Positions 19,682 through 28,727 are shown, numbered from the stretch's first letter. The stretch: 64,000 bases of DNA from Flavisericum labens (GCF_045446075.1 NZ_JBJJBQ010000006.1:124001-188000), one strand, 5' to 3'. The notes: generated by a model from the sequence alone, not told the origin. Program-made: numbers and translations.

Positions 19682-21370
19682 TTAGAAACTATGAAACTCA
19701 ATTAAATTAGCCTCGTAATATTGTTCTCCCAATTTTGAAAGCAAGTTTCTCACCACATTACTATCACCATCAATGGCAATAGCCGAATAACCCACATCAT
19801 TCAACTTTCCTAGTCTCAAATCTTTAATATTGATATTTCTTGAAGCCAGTGCAGATAGTAAAATCAATAAAACTCCAGGCGCATTATGATGTTTGGTGAG
19901 AATCACTTTTTCGCTTAAACCCAAATTTAAACGTACGCCATCCATTTCCAATAAATACACACCGCCATTGTTATAATGGGGCAAGAAGGCATTCTCCTTA
20001 TAAGTCAAATTCTTGAAAAGCCCAGAATCAGTACCGTTTATAAAATCTATGGCACTTTGGATGTTCCCTTCATTATTATCAATAGACAAAAATGCTACAG
20101 CCGTTCCGTCGTTATTCGATTTTAAACGTGCCGTTTCCACATTAATACCCTCAGAAGCCAAAGTGTTAAACAAGGAAGAAATAACTCCCGGCATGTCCAT
20201 ATGCTCTGAAAACAGACCGTTTACCTGTTTTTCAGGCCTCCTAGGCGCCTCATCGGTCACAGTAATAGATTTCCCCCATTTTCTGATTCTAATAGCATTA
20301 TAATCGCCCATTCCCGTTGAATTTTTATAAATATCAACAAACTCAGAAAAAGAGCCTCCAAAAGAGAAATCCGGTATAATTCGGCGATGAGCATCGTCCA
20401 ATCGTTGATTCAATAGTTCAATCCCTTTATTCAGAATGGTATATTTTACTTTTAGTTCGTGGTCGTCGTAAATCGTTCTATTTTCAGGAATTAATTTGGA
20501 ATAACTCACATAGCTTTCATAACCAGCTTCCTGAATATACTCTAAACTTTCCTTGTAATTTAAGCCGTAATAACGTACGTGATGCGTGTCGGTACCCACA
20601 CAAACCGGAATTTGTAGTTCGTTGGCACGACGCAGAATATTTTGTATTGGATATACACCAACGCCTTTAAATTTTCCTGCCATATTAACGTCTAGTGATA
20701 AGTTTCTGTCCGCAATTAATTCCAAAAGCGTTCTAAATTTATTGGCCAAAGGATGCGCACTGGTTTCAAAATTCACCAAAGCTTCAGGCATATCTACGTT
20801 CAGTTTTGGCAAATCAATATGACCGATGATTTGAATCATATCACCAAAACATTCAATCATCTGAATCATTTCATTGAAATACCCATCCCAATAGGCTTCA
20901 AGGCTTCCACGAATTTTCAGCAGTTCTTCAGCTTCCTCCTTAGAGCCATCATATGGTAATCCTTCAGGAGCAAAATGTACAGAACCGATAACATAATCGG
21001 CATCTTCAGCTTGAAATATTTTTGAGCGACTCCATTGCAAACCTAATTCGGGGCCCATCCACTCCAACTCAATACCATATTTTATATTGATTTGCCCTTC
21101 ATATTTTTTACGAAGATTAGATATGCGTTTTGGATAATTTAGGTACGAACGGTTACCACGAATAAATTTTACATTAGTATCACGCTCGGCAATGTATCGA
21201 AATTTGGTCAACCTAGGTGAATGAATAATAAATGTAATACTGGGGTTACCGGCCTCAATGGCCCTATCAATTATATCCTCTAACTTATCTATACCATGTT
21301 TTACGTGGTCTTGCTCCGTTCCAGCATGAATGCCATGCGTTTCCCATATAAATTCGTTCAGCTTTCTCAT
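19682..21370 (-). CDS. PHP-domain phosphoesterase fused to two C-terminal ACT domains
   Basis: 562 residues from ATG at 21370; a preceding TTG would add one residue. Residues 10-270 form a PHP domain of the histidinol-phosphatase type with the metal-binding motifs THGIHAG (10-16), IIHSPR (His50), GIELEW (Glu101/Glu103), GSVHFA (His132), GHIDLPKL (His184) and GTDTHH (259-264). About 385-450 (DMPGVISSLFNTLASEGI) and 488-550 (NAPGVLLILLSALASRNI) are two ACT domains, which usually bind an amino acid. No his-operon genes are nearby. Inference: an amino-acid-regulated phosphatase; histidinol phosphate and phosphoserine are candidate substrates, neither shown. A TAAATTTG element at 21405-21412 reads toward it. 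Confidence 0.85.
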   Translation of the reverse strand: MRKLNEFIWETHGIHAGTEQDHVKHGIDKLEDIIDRAIEAGNPSITFIIHSPRLTKFRYIAERDTNVKFIRGNRSYLNYPKRISNLRKKYEGQINIKYGIELEWMGPELGLQWSRSKIFQAEDADYVIGSVHFAPEGLPYDGSKEEAEELLKIRGSLEAYWDGYFNEMIQMIECFGDMIQIIGHIDLPKLNVDMPEALVNFETSAHPLANKFRTLLELIADRNLSLDVNMAGKFKGVGVYPIQNILRRANELQIPVCVGTDTHHVRYYGLNYKESLEYIQEAGYESYVSYSKLIPENRTIYDDHELKVKYTILNKGIELLNQRLDDAHRRIIPDFSFGGSFSEFVDIYKNSTGMGDYNAIRIRKWGKSITVTDEAPRRPEKQVNGLFSEHMDMPGVISSLFNTLASEGINVETARLKSNNDGTAVAFLSIDNNEGNIQSAIDFINGTDSGLFKNLTYKENAFLPHYNNGGVYLLEMDGVRLNLGLSEKVILTKHHNAPGVLLILLSALASRNINIKDLRLGKLNDVGYSAIAIDGDSNVVRNLLSKLGEQYYEANLIEFHSF

Positions 21371-21404
21371 CAATAAATAAACTTAAGTTAACCTTTAAAA
21401 AAGC

Positions 21405-21412
21405 CAAATTTA
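21405..21412 (-). promoter_or_regulatory. Bacteroidota -7 promoter element (TAAATTTG) for the PHP-ACT gene
   Basis: Plus strand CAAATTTA, 35 bases upstream of the ATG at 21370 on the minus strand, fits TAnnTTTG. A second identical octamer in the same direction lies at 21478-21485. No clear -33 TTG is seen for either. Confidence 0.35.
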
Positions 21413-21525
21413 ACCAATGAAAAAGAATTAATTACTAACTTATAATGGTTTTTAAACTAAAAAACTAAATAATTCATCAAATTTAGGGCTATTAACTTTT
21501 GTTCGAATTGCTTAAATTCGCCCTC

Positions 21526-24063
21526 ATGTCGGTTAACCTTCAAACTCCCATAGATTATTTAAAAGGCGTTGGCCCTAACCGTGCCGATTTGTTGCGTAAA
21601 GAACTGGGCATTCATACCTATCAGGATTTAATTAACTTATTTCCAAACCGATATATTGACCGAACGGGCTATTATAAAATTAATCAGCTACAGCGCAATA
21701 ATGCTGATGTTCAGGTTATTGGAAAAATTGTAGAATTTAAAGAAGTAGCCCAAAAACGAGGCAAACGTTTGGTTGCGACTTTTCAAGATGACACTGGAAC
21801 CATGGAATTGGTCTGGTTTCGTGGGCAAAAATGGATCCGCGAAAGCTTAAAGTTGAACAAACCGTACGTGGCCTTTGGGAAAACCAATTGGTACAACGGT
21901 AAATTTAGCATGCCACACCCCGAACTGGAGTTGCAAGACGAGCATGAAAAAAATTTACGCTCTGCCATGCAACCTATATACCCCTCAACCGAAAAATTAT
22001 CGAATAAGGGAATCACCAATCGGGTAATCATTAAAATTATCCAGCAACTTTTTATTGAAACTAAAGGCAGATTTTACGAAACCCTATCTGAAAATATTCG
22101 AGGTGAATTAAAATTAATTTCAAAAAGTGAAGCGCTTTTTAATGTGCATTTTCCGAAGAGCCAAGAGCTACTAGCAAAGGCACAATTTAGATTGAAATTT
22201 GAAGAATTCTTCTATATTCAGTTACAACTCATTATTAAAAATCGCATTCATAAAAGTAAAATTAAAGGCTTTACATTTGTAAAAGTCGGTCACTATTTTA
22301 ACACCTTTTTTGAGAAGCATCTACCCTTTGAATTGACCAATGCACAGAAGCGGGTTTTAAAAGAAATTAGAGCCGATTTAGGCAGCAACGCCCAAATGAA
22401 CCGACTTTTACAAGGTGATGTGGGTTCAGGAAAGACCATAGTCGCCTTCATGTCAATACTCATAGCACTTGACAACGGCTTTCAAGCTTGTTTAATGGCT
22501 CCGACTGAAATTTTGTCAGTTCAACACTATAATGGATTACTTGAATTATCTAATTATTTGAATATCAGTATTTCAATATTAACAGGTTCAACTAAAACTT
22601 CAGAAAGAAAAGAAATTCATAAAAACTTAGAAAATGGCGATTTACAGATATTAATTGGCACCCATGCGCTCCTTGAAGATAAGGTGAAATTCAAAAATTT
22701 AGGGCTTGCTATAATTGACGAACAACATCGTTTTGGAGTAGCACAACGAAGTAAATTGTGGAGAAAGGGCTCACGTCAATCCTCCCAAAGGGAGGAAGCA
22801 CAATCTATACGTCGAAAATATATGACGGCTCGCCCATCAACTTACAATTTGATAAAAGAATTACAAGTTGAAAAGAAAAAAAACTCGACCGAAGCTGAAC
22901 GCATTCTTTGGGAATATTTAAAAACTAAAAAGTTAGGTTTTAAGTTTAGAAGACAGCACATTATAGACGAATTTATTATTGACTTTCTTTGTATTGAAAA
23001 GAATTTAGTTATTGAAGTTGACGGCGGTTACCACAATACTATAGAGCAAAAAGAAGCTAATGATTTAAGAACAAAAATCCTGAATGAACTAGGTTTCAAA
23101 GTCATTCGCTTTACAAACGACCAAGTTATTGGCGATATAGACAACATTACAAAGTATATTGAACAAACCTTAAAAAGCCTCCCCGTTGGGGAGGTTGGAG
23201 GGGCTTCTACCCCTCCCCATATTTTAGTGATGACCGCAACCCCTATCCCTCGAACCTTAGCCATGTCGGTTTATGGTGATTTGGATATCTCGGTTATTGA
23301 TGAATTGCCCGCTGGTAGAAAGACCATAAAAACGGTTCATCGTTTCGACAAGAATAGATTGAATGTCTTTCGGTTTATAAAAGACGAAATTGTCAAAGGC
23401 AGACAAGTGTATATAGTTTATCCATTGATTCAGGAAAGTGAAAAAATGGATTATAAAGATTTAATGGACGGCTATGAAAGTATTTCGCGGGACTTCCCTA
23501 TGCCTGATTACCAAATCTCTATTGTTCATGGTAAAATGAAACCTGCCGATAAAGATTACGAAATGCAACGTTTTATAAAAGGTGAAACACAAATTATGGT
23601 GGCCACTACCGTTATTGAAGTGGGCGTAAACGTGCCTAATGCTTCCGTAATGATTATTGAAAGTGCAGAACGATTTGGGCTATCTCAACTTCACCAATTG
23701 CGTGGCCGTGTTGGCCGTGGTGCCGAACAGAGCTATTGCATTTTAATGACAGGACACAAATTGAGCGCCGATAGCAAAACGAGGTTAGAAACCATGGTAA
23801 AAACCAGTGATGGCTTCGAAATTGCGGAAGTTGATTTAAAACTCCGCGGTCCAGGCGATATTATGGGCACCCAACAAAGCGGTGTTTTAAATTTAAAAAT
23901 AGCCGATATTATTAAAGATAAAAGTATTTTACAGGGGGCCAGACACCTCGCCAAGAAAACAATTAACGAAGACCCGAGCCTTTCAAACGCTGAAAATAAA
24001 GTAATTTTACATACTTATAAACAGCTTAGCAAGTTCAAGAATATATGGAATTATATTAGTTAA
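21526..24063 (+). CDS. recG: RecG DNA helicase interrupted in frame by a DUF559 endonuclease domain
   Basis: 845 residues from ATG at 21526; a TTG at 21499 would add nine, but the family start MSVNLQTPIDYLKGVGP favours 21526. RecG remodels stalled forks and branched DNA. The wedge/OB domain fills the first 250 residues, Walker A GDVGSGKT is at about 297-304 and DEQH at 398-401. After LWRKG (415) come about 147 foreign codons (nt 22771-23211) before PPHILVMTATPIPRT resumes the helicase at about 563. The extra part contains a Vsr/DUF559-type nuclease (key residues Asp486, Glu497, Asp499 in IIDFLC and VIEVDGG). Without it the protein would be about 698 residues, the usual length. The insertion falls in a loop between motifs II and III that varies among RecG proteins, so helicase function may survive. 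Confidence 0.92.
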   Translation: MSVNLQTPIDYLKGVGPNRADLLRKELGIHTYQDLINLFPNRYIDRTGYYKINQLQRNNADVQVIGKIVEFKEVAQKRGKRLVATFQDDTGTMELVWFRGQKWIRESLKLNKPYVAFGKTNWYNGKFSMPHPELELQDEHEKNLRSAMQPIYPSTEKLSNKGITNRVIIKIIQQLFIETKGRFYETLSENIRGELKLISKSEALFNVHFPKSQELLAKAQFRLKFEEFFYIQLQLIIKNRIHKSKIKGFTFVKVGHYFNTFFEKHLPFELTNAQKRVLKEIRADLGSNAQMNRLLQGDVGSGKTIVAFMSILIALDNGFQACLMAPTEILSVQHYNGLLELSNYLNISISILTGSTKTSERKEIHKNLENGDLQILIGTHALLEDKVKFKNLGLAIIDEQHRFGVAQRSKLWRKGSRQSSQREEAQSIRRKYMTARPSTYNLIKELQVEKKKNSTEAERILWEYLKTKKLGFKFRRQHIIDEFIIDFLCIEKNLVIEVDGGYHNTIEQKEANDLRTKILNELGFKVIRFTNDQVIGDIDNITKYIEQTLKSLPVGEVGGASTPPHILVMTATPIPRTLAMSVYGDLDISVIDELPAGRKTIKTVHRFDKNRLNVFRFIKDEIVKGRQVYIVYPLIQESEKMDYKDLMDGYESISRDFPMPDYQISIVHGKMKPADKDYEMQRFIKGETQIMVATTVIEVGVNVPNASVMIIESAERFGLSQLHQLRGRVGRGAEQSYCILMTGHKLSADSKTRLETMVKTSDGFEIAEVDLKLRGPGDIMGTQQSGVLNLKIADIIKDKSILQGARHLAKKTINEDPSLSNAENKVILHTYKQLSKFKNIWNYIS
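22771..23211 (+). mobile_element. In-frame DUF559 endonuclease cassette inserted in recG
   Basis: About 441 bases (147 codons) absent from ordinary RecG. The cassette opens with a perfect hairpin (22780-22796), encodes a DUF559/Vsr-like nuclease (about 22822-23170, with a possible internal ATG at 22822 reading MTARPSTYNLIKEL), and ends with two further GC-rich hairpins (23178-23194 and 23197-23216). All of it is open in the recG frame. The nuclease core (FIIDFLC, LVIEVDGGYH, GFKVIRFTNDQV) keeps the PD-(D/E)xK residues. Inference: a selfish nuclease element that tolerates life inside host genes by keeping the frame. Exact ends need comparison with an uninterrupted recG. Confidence 0.75.
22780..22796. 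repeat. Perfect GC-rich hairpin at the left edge of the DUF559 cassette
   Basis: TCCTCCC, loop AAA, GGGAGGA: seven-base perfect arms. Same TCCTCCC-type core as the hairpin at the right edge, in an otherwise AT-rich gene. Confidence 0.85.
23178..23216. repeat. Double GC-rich hairpin at the right edge of the DUF559 cassette
   Basis: First hairpin 23178-23194 is CCTCCCC, loop GTT, GGGGAGG. The second, 23197-23216, is GGAGGGG, a six-base loop, CCCCTCC. Both have perfect seven-base arms, and are translated as SLPVGEVGGASTPP within RecG. Confidence 0.85.
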
Positions 24064-24172
24064 CACCTGTTCTCGTAAAAAACACTAGCAACATTAAACA
24101 TTTTGAAATAAGTTATAAATACATAAATGGCATGTTTATTGTTTAACCAGAAGAACCCAAATCTAATTTATT

Positions 24173-25180
24173 ATGAAAAACCACTACTTTTTTTACTTGG
24201 TGATAGCAGCACTAAGTTTAGCGTCTTGCGGAAGCTCAGGCTACGTGTATTTAAATTACCCACAGGAACCTCAGGTCCTACTTCCAGAGAATGTTTCGAA
24301 TATTGTCTTAGTTAATCGTTCTTTAACCAAAGACGAAGACAAAAACAACCAAACCATTGAAGCCATAACAACAGGTGAAATTATGGGATCCGATAAATTA
24401 GCTTCCGATGAAGCTATAAAAGGTGTATTCGATGGAATTAACAACCGCAGTCATATACAAATTATTATTCCTGATTCTTTGCGATTATATGGCACCGGTA
24501 CTCGCGCTATGCCCGATTTAATAAACTGGAATAAAGTTTCTGAAATATGTAAAGCTGCTAATGCCGATGTTTTACTGGTTTTGGAAACTTTCGATTCTAA
24601 CTCCGATATAATTAGAGCCGCTGTAGTAGATCAAGTAAATGCCGTTATTACCACTGGCAAGCCTATCCCAAAAGTGCCAACAAGGGCTCGTGTAAACGTA
24701 AAAAGCTATTGGCGACTGTACGATCCGTACAACAAAACTATTATAGACCAGTACCAGCAAACACATTATATGAATTTTGACCTGGTTAATGGAGTACCAC
24801 CACTTAATGCTTTATCCGAAACCGCTTATACTGCCGGCCAAGACTATATAAGCCGTTTTTTGCCGGGATATTATCGCATAAAGCGCGATATGTACAAAAA
24901 AGGAAAAGGACGTGATAAGGATTTGTTCAGCATAGGATGGCGTGCTTCTGAAGTAGCTAAATGGAATGAGGCCATAAAAGCTTGGAAGCGCCTTGTTGAG
25001 GAGCACCCAAGAAGTAAATCTGCTGGTCGTGCAGCTTTAAATATAGCTGTTTCTAATGAAGTGCTAGGTAATACTGATTTAGCTTTGCAATGGGCACAAC
25101 GAGCTTACAGGGATTATGGTGATAAACTCGCTCGAGATTATGCGAAAATATTATTGAGAAGGCAACGTATGGAGATTTAA
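24173..25180 (+). CDS. DUF6340 family lipoprotein with TPR-like C-terminus
   Basis: 335 residues. A lipoprotein signal ends at LSLASCG (Cys19), so it is anchored to a membrane on the periplasmic side. The central region (about 40-235) matches my recall of DUF6340, seen mainly in Bacteroidota; function unknown. Residues about 255-325 (WNEAIKAWKRLVEEHPRS, AALNIAVSNEVLGNTDLALQ) form a pair of tetratricopeptide-type helices, suggesting a protein-binding role. It stands alone downstream of recG with a 109-base gap. Confidence 0.82.
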   Translation: MKNHYFFYLVIAALSLASCGSSGYVYLNYPQEPQVLLPENVSNIVLVNRSLTKDEDKNNQTIEAITTGEIMGSDKLASDEAIKGVFDGINNRSHIQIIIPDSLRLYGTGTRAMPDLINWNKVSEICKAANADVLLVLETFDSNSDIIRAAVVDQVNAVITTGKPIPKVPTRARVNVKSYWRLYDPYNKTIIDQYQQTHYMNFDLVNGVPPLNALSETAYTAGQDYISRFLPGYYRIKRDMYKKGKGRDKDLFSIGWRASEVAKWNEAIKAWKRLVEEHPRSKSAGRAALNIAVSNEVLGNTDLALQWAQRAYRDYGDKLARDYAKILLRRQRMEI

Positions 25181-25213
25181 GCCAGCTTCGTTTCATGCTT
25201 TAAGTTATTATCT

Positions 25214-25245
25214 ACAAAAAAGCTCAACCCTTTCTGGTTGAGCTT
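25214..25245 (-). terminator. Rho-independent terminator of the DUF2911 gene
   Basis: AAGCTCAACC (220-229), six-base loop, GGTTGAGCTT (236-245): ten-base perfect stem. Read leftward it is followed by a run of T (complement of the A run at 215-220), fitting termination of the leftward DUF2911 gene; it may also slow the convergent DUF6340 transcript. Confidence 0.8.
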
Positions 25246-25277
25246 AAAATTACTGTTGTAGTTTGATTGATGATGTT

Positions 25278-26369
25278 CTAAATAGCGTTTAGCTCTGCTA
25301 AAAGTTTTTCTGAGTTTGCTTTTACATTTGCCGGTGGGTTTAAAGACAATGATTTTTTCAAGTTCTTTATGGCCTTCTTCTCTTCTCCCATTATTTTGTA
25401 GCACTCACCCAAACTATCATAAGAATTAGCGTCCTTAGGATTGTTTGCTACGTTTTGTTTAAAGTATTTAAGGGCTCTATCATAATCTTTTATGGCGAGC
25501 ATTTGATAACCAAGATTGTTCAATTGGTTTTTATTGGCCATACCCGCAGCTTCATCCATCAAAGCGGCATAGTCATTGGTTCTTCCTAGTTTATTTAATA
25601 TTTGACCTTTTAAGGCTACATTATTGAAGGTTTTCTGACTATAAAAATTACCAGCTATCGCCCCATCAACCCAATCCAATGCTTCATTTAAATCCCCTCC
25701 ATTGTTTAAGGAAAATCTAGCGGCCTGCTCCCAATTTTGCCTTACAAAACCTTGTTGGCCTTTCAGTTTATCGCGAAAATCGTTTAAGACAATATTAGGT
25801 ACATCAAACTCGACCTCAAACGGAATTTCCTTTTCCCCCCAAACCAATGATACTGTCGTTGAATTAGGTTTTACACTATTAAACTCGTAGGTCAATAATT
25901 CTCTGTGAGGTACTTCACCAGTAGCCACACCAGCCCTTAAAGCGTCATTCGACTTGTCGTAAAAAAAACTTCCCCAAGCTGCTGCATCCTTAGATAAAAT
26001 AATTGTAGCATTATTTTTGTCTTTCAACATTATATGCAAACCATATGTGCCCGCTTTTATAGGTTTCCCTTCCAAATTGGCATCATGGGTAAATGTTATG
26101 GTTGTATTTTCATTGGCTCCGGCACGCCAAGGGGCTTCTGTTGCGGTTCCAAATCCGAGGTCATTCATCCCATAAGGCACAAGTTTGCCCCATATATCAC
26201 GCCCTTTAACGCTGGGTCTAGAATAAGTTATGATTACATCTGAAATACCCACACGCTGCGAAACCGTTGCCTGCTGGCTTCCTCGTGGTGTGCTTAATTG
26301 AGCGAATGTGTTTAAGCTTAAAACAAGAAAAAAATACGTAAAAATTGAAGAAAAGTAATTTGTTTGCAT
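25278..26369 (-). CDS. DUF2911 domain protein with C-terminal TPRs (secreted)
   Basis: 363 residues from ATG at 26369; the longer frame to 26420 adds 17 residues ahead of a clean signal peptide (MQTNYFSSIFTYFFLVLSLNTFAQ), so the shorter start is chosen. About 25-190 is DUF2911 (VIITYSRPSVKGRDIW, LVPYG, WRAGANENTTITF, AGTYGLHIM), a Bacteroidota family of unknown function. About 225-360 has tetratricopeptide helices (AIKDYDRALKYFKQNVANNP, SLGECYKIMGEEKKAIKN). Probably periplasmic. Convergent with the DUF6340 gene, from which it is separated by a terminator. Confidence 0.85.
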   Translation of the reverse strand: MQTNYFSSIFTYFFLVLSLNTFAQLSTPRGSQQATVSQRVGISDVIITYSRPSVKGRDIWGKLVPYGMNDLGFGTATEAPWRAGANENTTITFTHDANLEGKPIKAGTYGLHIMLKDKNNATIILSKDAAAWGSFFYDKSNDALRAGVATGEVPHRELLTYEFNSVKPNSTTVSLVWGEKEIPFEVEFDVPNIVLNDFRDKLKGQQGFVRQNWEQAARFSLNNGGDLNEALDWVDGAIAGNFYSQKTFNNVALKGQILNKLGRTNDYAALMDEAAGMANKNQLNNLGYQMLAIKDYDRALKYFKQNVANNPKDANSYDSLGECYKIMGEEKKAIKNLKKSLSLNPPANVKANSEKLLAELNAI

Positions 26370-26518
26370 AATAATTGAAGTTTGATGATTGATGGTCAAC
26401 CAAGTTATGCAGAAATCCAACTGACAGATGTTAGGGATATGTTAAAAATCTTATAACGCTGTTAATTAACGATTTATTAAGAATAGCTTTTAAGGAGACA
26501 CTTCTCGTTAAGATTAAT

Positions 26519-26526
26519 TAAATTTG
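26519..26526 (+). promoter_or_regulatory. Bacteroidota -7 promoter element (TAAATTTG) upstream of the mutS2-like gene
   Basis: TAAATTTG fits TAnnTTTG and lies 33 bases ahead of the ATG at 26559. No -33 TTG at the right distance. Confidence 0.4.
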
Positions 26527-26558
26527 CAAACTTTAAGTATGCTGATGTCGAGTAAACC

Positions 26559-28727
26559 ATGATTAACATTCACAAAAAAACATTACAGGATTTAGAGTTT
26601 CAAACCGTTTTACAACAAGTAAGCGAACATTGTATTACACCGCTTGGAAACGAGAAAACCTTAGAAGTTTTACCTTATAGAACCAAGGAAGATCTATTGT
26701 TTTCTTTGAATTTAACCAACGATTATGTATCGTCTTTTTATAACGACAACCGCATACCTAATCATGGTTTCGATACTATTTCGAAAGAGATAAAGCTTTT
26801 AAATATCGAAAATACCTTTTTAGAGGTGTATGGTTTAAAGAAAATTGTTGCCATGTCTTCAACTGTGAATGAATTGGTTACTTATTTCAAAAAATTTGAG
26901 GAATATTATCCCCATTTAAATCAACTAACTTCACACATTGAGGTCACCAAAGCTTTAATTGAAAAAATAAACAGTATTGTTGATAGATTTGGTGATATAA
27001 AAGACAACGCCTCACCACTGCTTAATGACATCCGACAATCGATTAACAAAGTCAAAGGCAAAATAAATGCCAGCTTTACAACCGCTCTAAACATGTATCA
27101 CGGACTTGAATATTTAGATGATATTCGAGAAACCGTTGTGGACAATAAGCGCGTTTTGGCTGTAAAGGCTATGTACCGTCGTAAAGTGAATGGCTCAATA
27201 ATGGGTAGCAGTAAAACAGGTAGCATTGTTTACATAGAGCCCGAAACCACCATTCAGCATACACGCGAACTTAATAACTTAGAATACGAAGAAAAGGAAG
27301 AAATAACCCGAATTTTAAAAGAGGTCACCAACTTTATCCGTCCGTTTTTATCTTTATTAAAAGACTACCAAGAGTTTTTAATCAATATGGATGTTATTTC
27401 AGCAAAAGCGAAATACGCCAAATCGATGGATGCTATTCTGCCTGAGATTTCGGAAGACAAAAGCATGTATTTGCGTGATGCTTACCACCCATTGTTATAT
27501 TTAACGAATTTAGAAAAAGTCGAAAAAACCTTTCCACAAACCATTTCTTTAGAAAAAGATAGCAGAATTATTGTTATTTCTGGCCCTAATGCCGGAGGAA
27601 AAAGTATTACCCTAAAAACCGTTGGGCTGCTTCAAGTTATGCTTCAAAGTGGCATGCTCATTCCCGTTCATGAGCGCAGCAAAGTGTGTTTGTTCGATAG
27701 GATTTTAAGCGATATTGGTGACAACCAATCCATAGAGAACCATTTGAGTACATACAGCTATCGCTTAAAGCAAATGAATTATTTCTTAAAAAAATGTAAC
27801 AAGAATACACTTTTTTTAATTGACGAATTCGGTACCGGTAGTGACCCTGAACTAGGAGGCGCTTTGGCTGAAACTTTTTTAGAGGAGTTTTACCATCGTG
27901 AAGCTTTTGGCATAATTACCACGCATTATTCCAACTTAAAAATATTGGCCAACGAAATGCCTTTTATGCAAAACGCCAATATGTTGTTTGACGAACGCAC
28001 GCTAGAGCCACTTTATAAACTGGTAATCGGTCAAGCTGGGAGTAGTTTCACTTTCGAGGTAGCGCAAAAAAATGGTATTCCCTATAGCCTAATCAATCGT
28101 GCCAAAAAGAAAATTGAACGTAGTAAAGTCCGTTTCGATGCCACCATTGCCAAGCTGCAAAAAGAACGTTCTCGTTTAGAAAAAACCGGTCAATCATTAA
28201 AAGCCAACGAAAAGAAAAAGATTGAGGAAACTGATAAACTTGAAGAAATAAACAGTAAAATCCAGAAAAAGCTAGAAAGCTACCAAGAGCTTTACGACAC
28301 TAACCAACGCCTGATTTACCTTGGACAAAAAGTAAACGATTTGGCCGAAAATTACTTTGAAACCAAGCGAAAGAAAGATTTGATGTCTGAGCTTTTTAAA
28401 TTGGTTCAAATTGAAAACTCTAAACGCAAAAGAGTCTCAACAAAACAAAAACGCGCGGAAAAAGCCAAAGAAAAACAAGTGGTGCAGGAAGTTGAAAAGA
28501 AGGTGGAAGTTATCAGAAAAAAGAAAAAGGCCGAAAAGAAGAAGAAAACTCTAGCACCAAAACCTAGACCCACATTAAAAGTAGGCGACCGTGTACGCAT
28601 GGAAGACGGTCGTGCTATTGGAAGCATCCACAAAATTGAAAAAAACAAAGCTGTTGTAAATTATGGCATATTTACCACCAATGTTAGCATTGACCAATTG
28701 GAGTTAGTGGAAGCCGTTAAAAAATAA
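26559..28727 (+). CDS. MutS2-like DNA-binding ATPase without an Smr nuclease domain
   Basis: 722 residues. The MutS core and clamp occupy about 1-320, and the ABC-type ATPase follows with Walker A GPNAGGKS (about residues 346-353), Walker B LFLIDEFGTGSDP and the family TTHYSNLK motif. A long Lys/Glu coiled coil (about 510-660) and a small beta-rich end (KVGDRVRMEDGRAIGSIHKI) follow. MutS2 proteins act in suppressing recombination or rescuing collided ribosomes and usually end in an Smr nuclease domain; none is present here, so nicking activity is not expected. The stop is a normal TAA. Solitary gene. Confidence 0.87.
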   Translation: MINIHKKTLQDLEFQTVLQQVSEHCITPLGNEKTLEVLPYRTKEDLLFSLNLTNDYVSSFYNDNRIPNHGFDTISKEIKLLNIENTFLEVYGLKKIVAMSSTVNELVTYFKKFEEYYPHLNQLTSHIEVTKALIEKINSIVDRFGDIKDNASPLLNDIRQSINKVKGKINASFTTALNMYHGLEYLDDIRETVVDNKRVLAVKAMYRRKVNGSIMGSSKTGSIVYIEPETTIQHTRELNNLEYEEKEEITRILKEVTNFIRPFLSLLKDYQEFLINMDVISAKAKYAKSMDAILPEISEDKSMYLRDAYHPLLYLTNLEKVEKTFPQTISLEKDSRIIVISGPNAGGKSITLKTVGLLQVMLQSGMLIPVHERSKVCLFDRILSDIGDNQSIENHLSTYSYRLKQMNYFLKKCNKNTLFLIDEFGTGSDPELGGALAETFLEEFYHREAFGIITTHYSNLKILANEMPFMQNANMLFDERTLEPLYKLVIGQAGSSFTFEVAQKNGIPYSLINRAKKKIERSKVRFDATIAKLQKERSRLEKTGQSLKANEKKKIEETDKLEEINSKIQKKLESYQELYDTNQRLIYLGQKVNDLAENYFETKRKKDLMSELFKLVQIENSKRKRVSTKQKRAEKAKEKQVVQEVEKKVEVIRKKKKAEKKKKTLAPKPRPTLKVGDRVRMEDGRAIGSIHKIEKNKAVVNYGIFTTNVSIDQLELVEAVKK

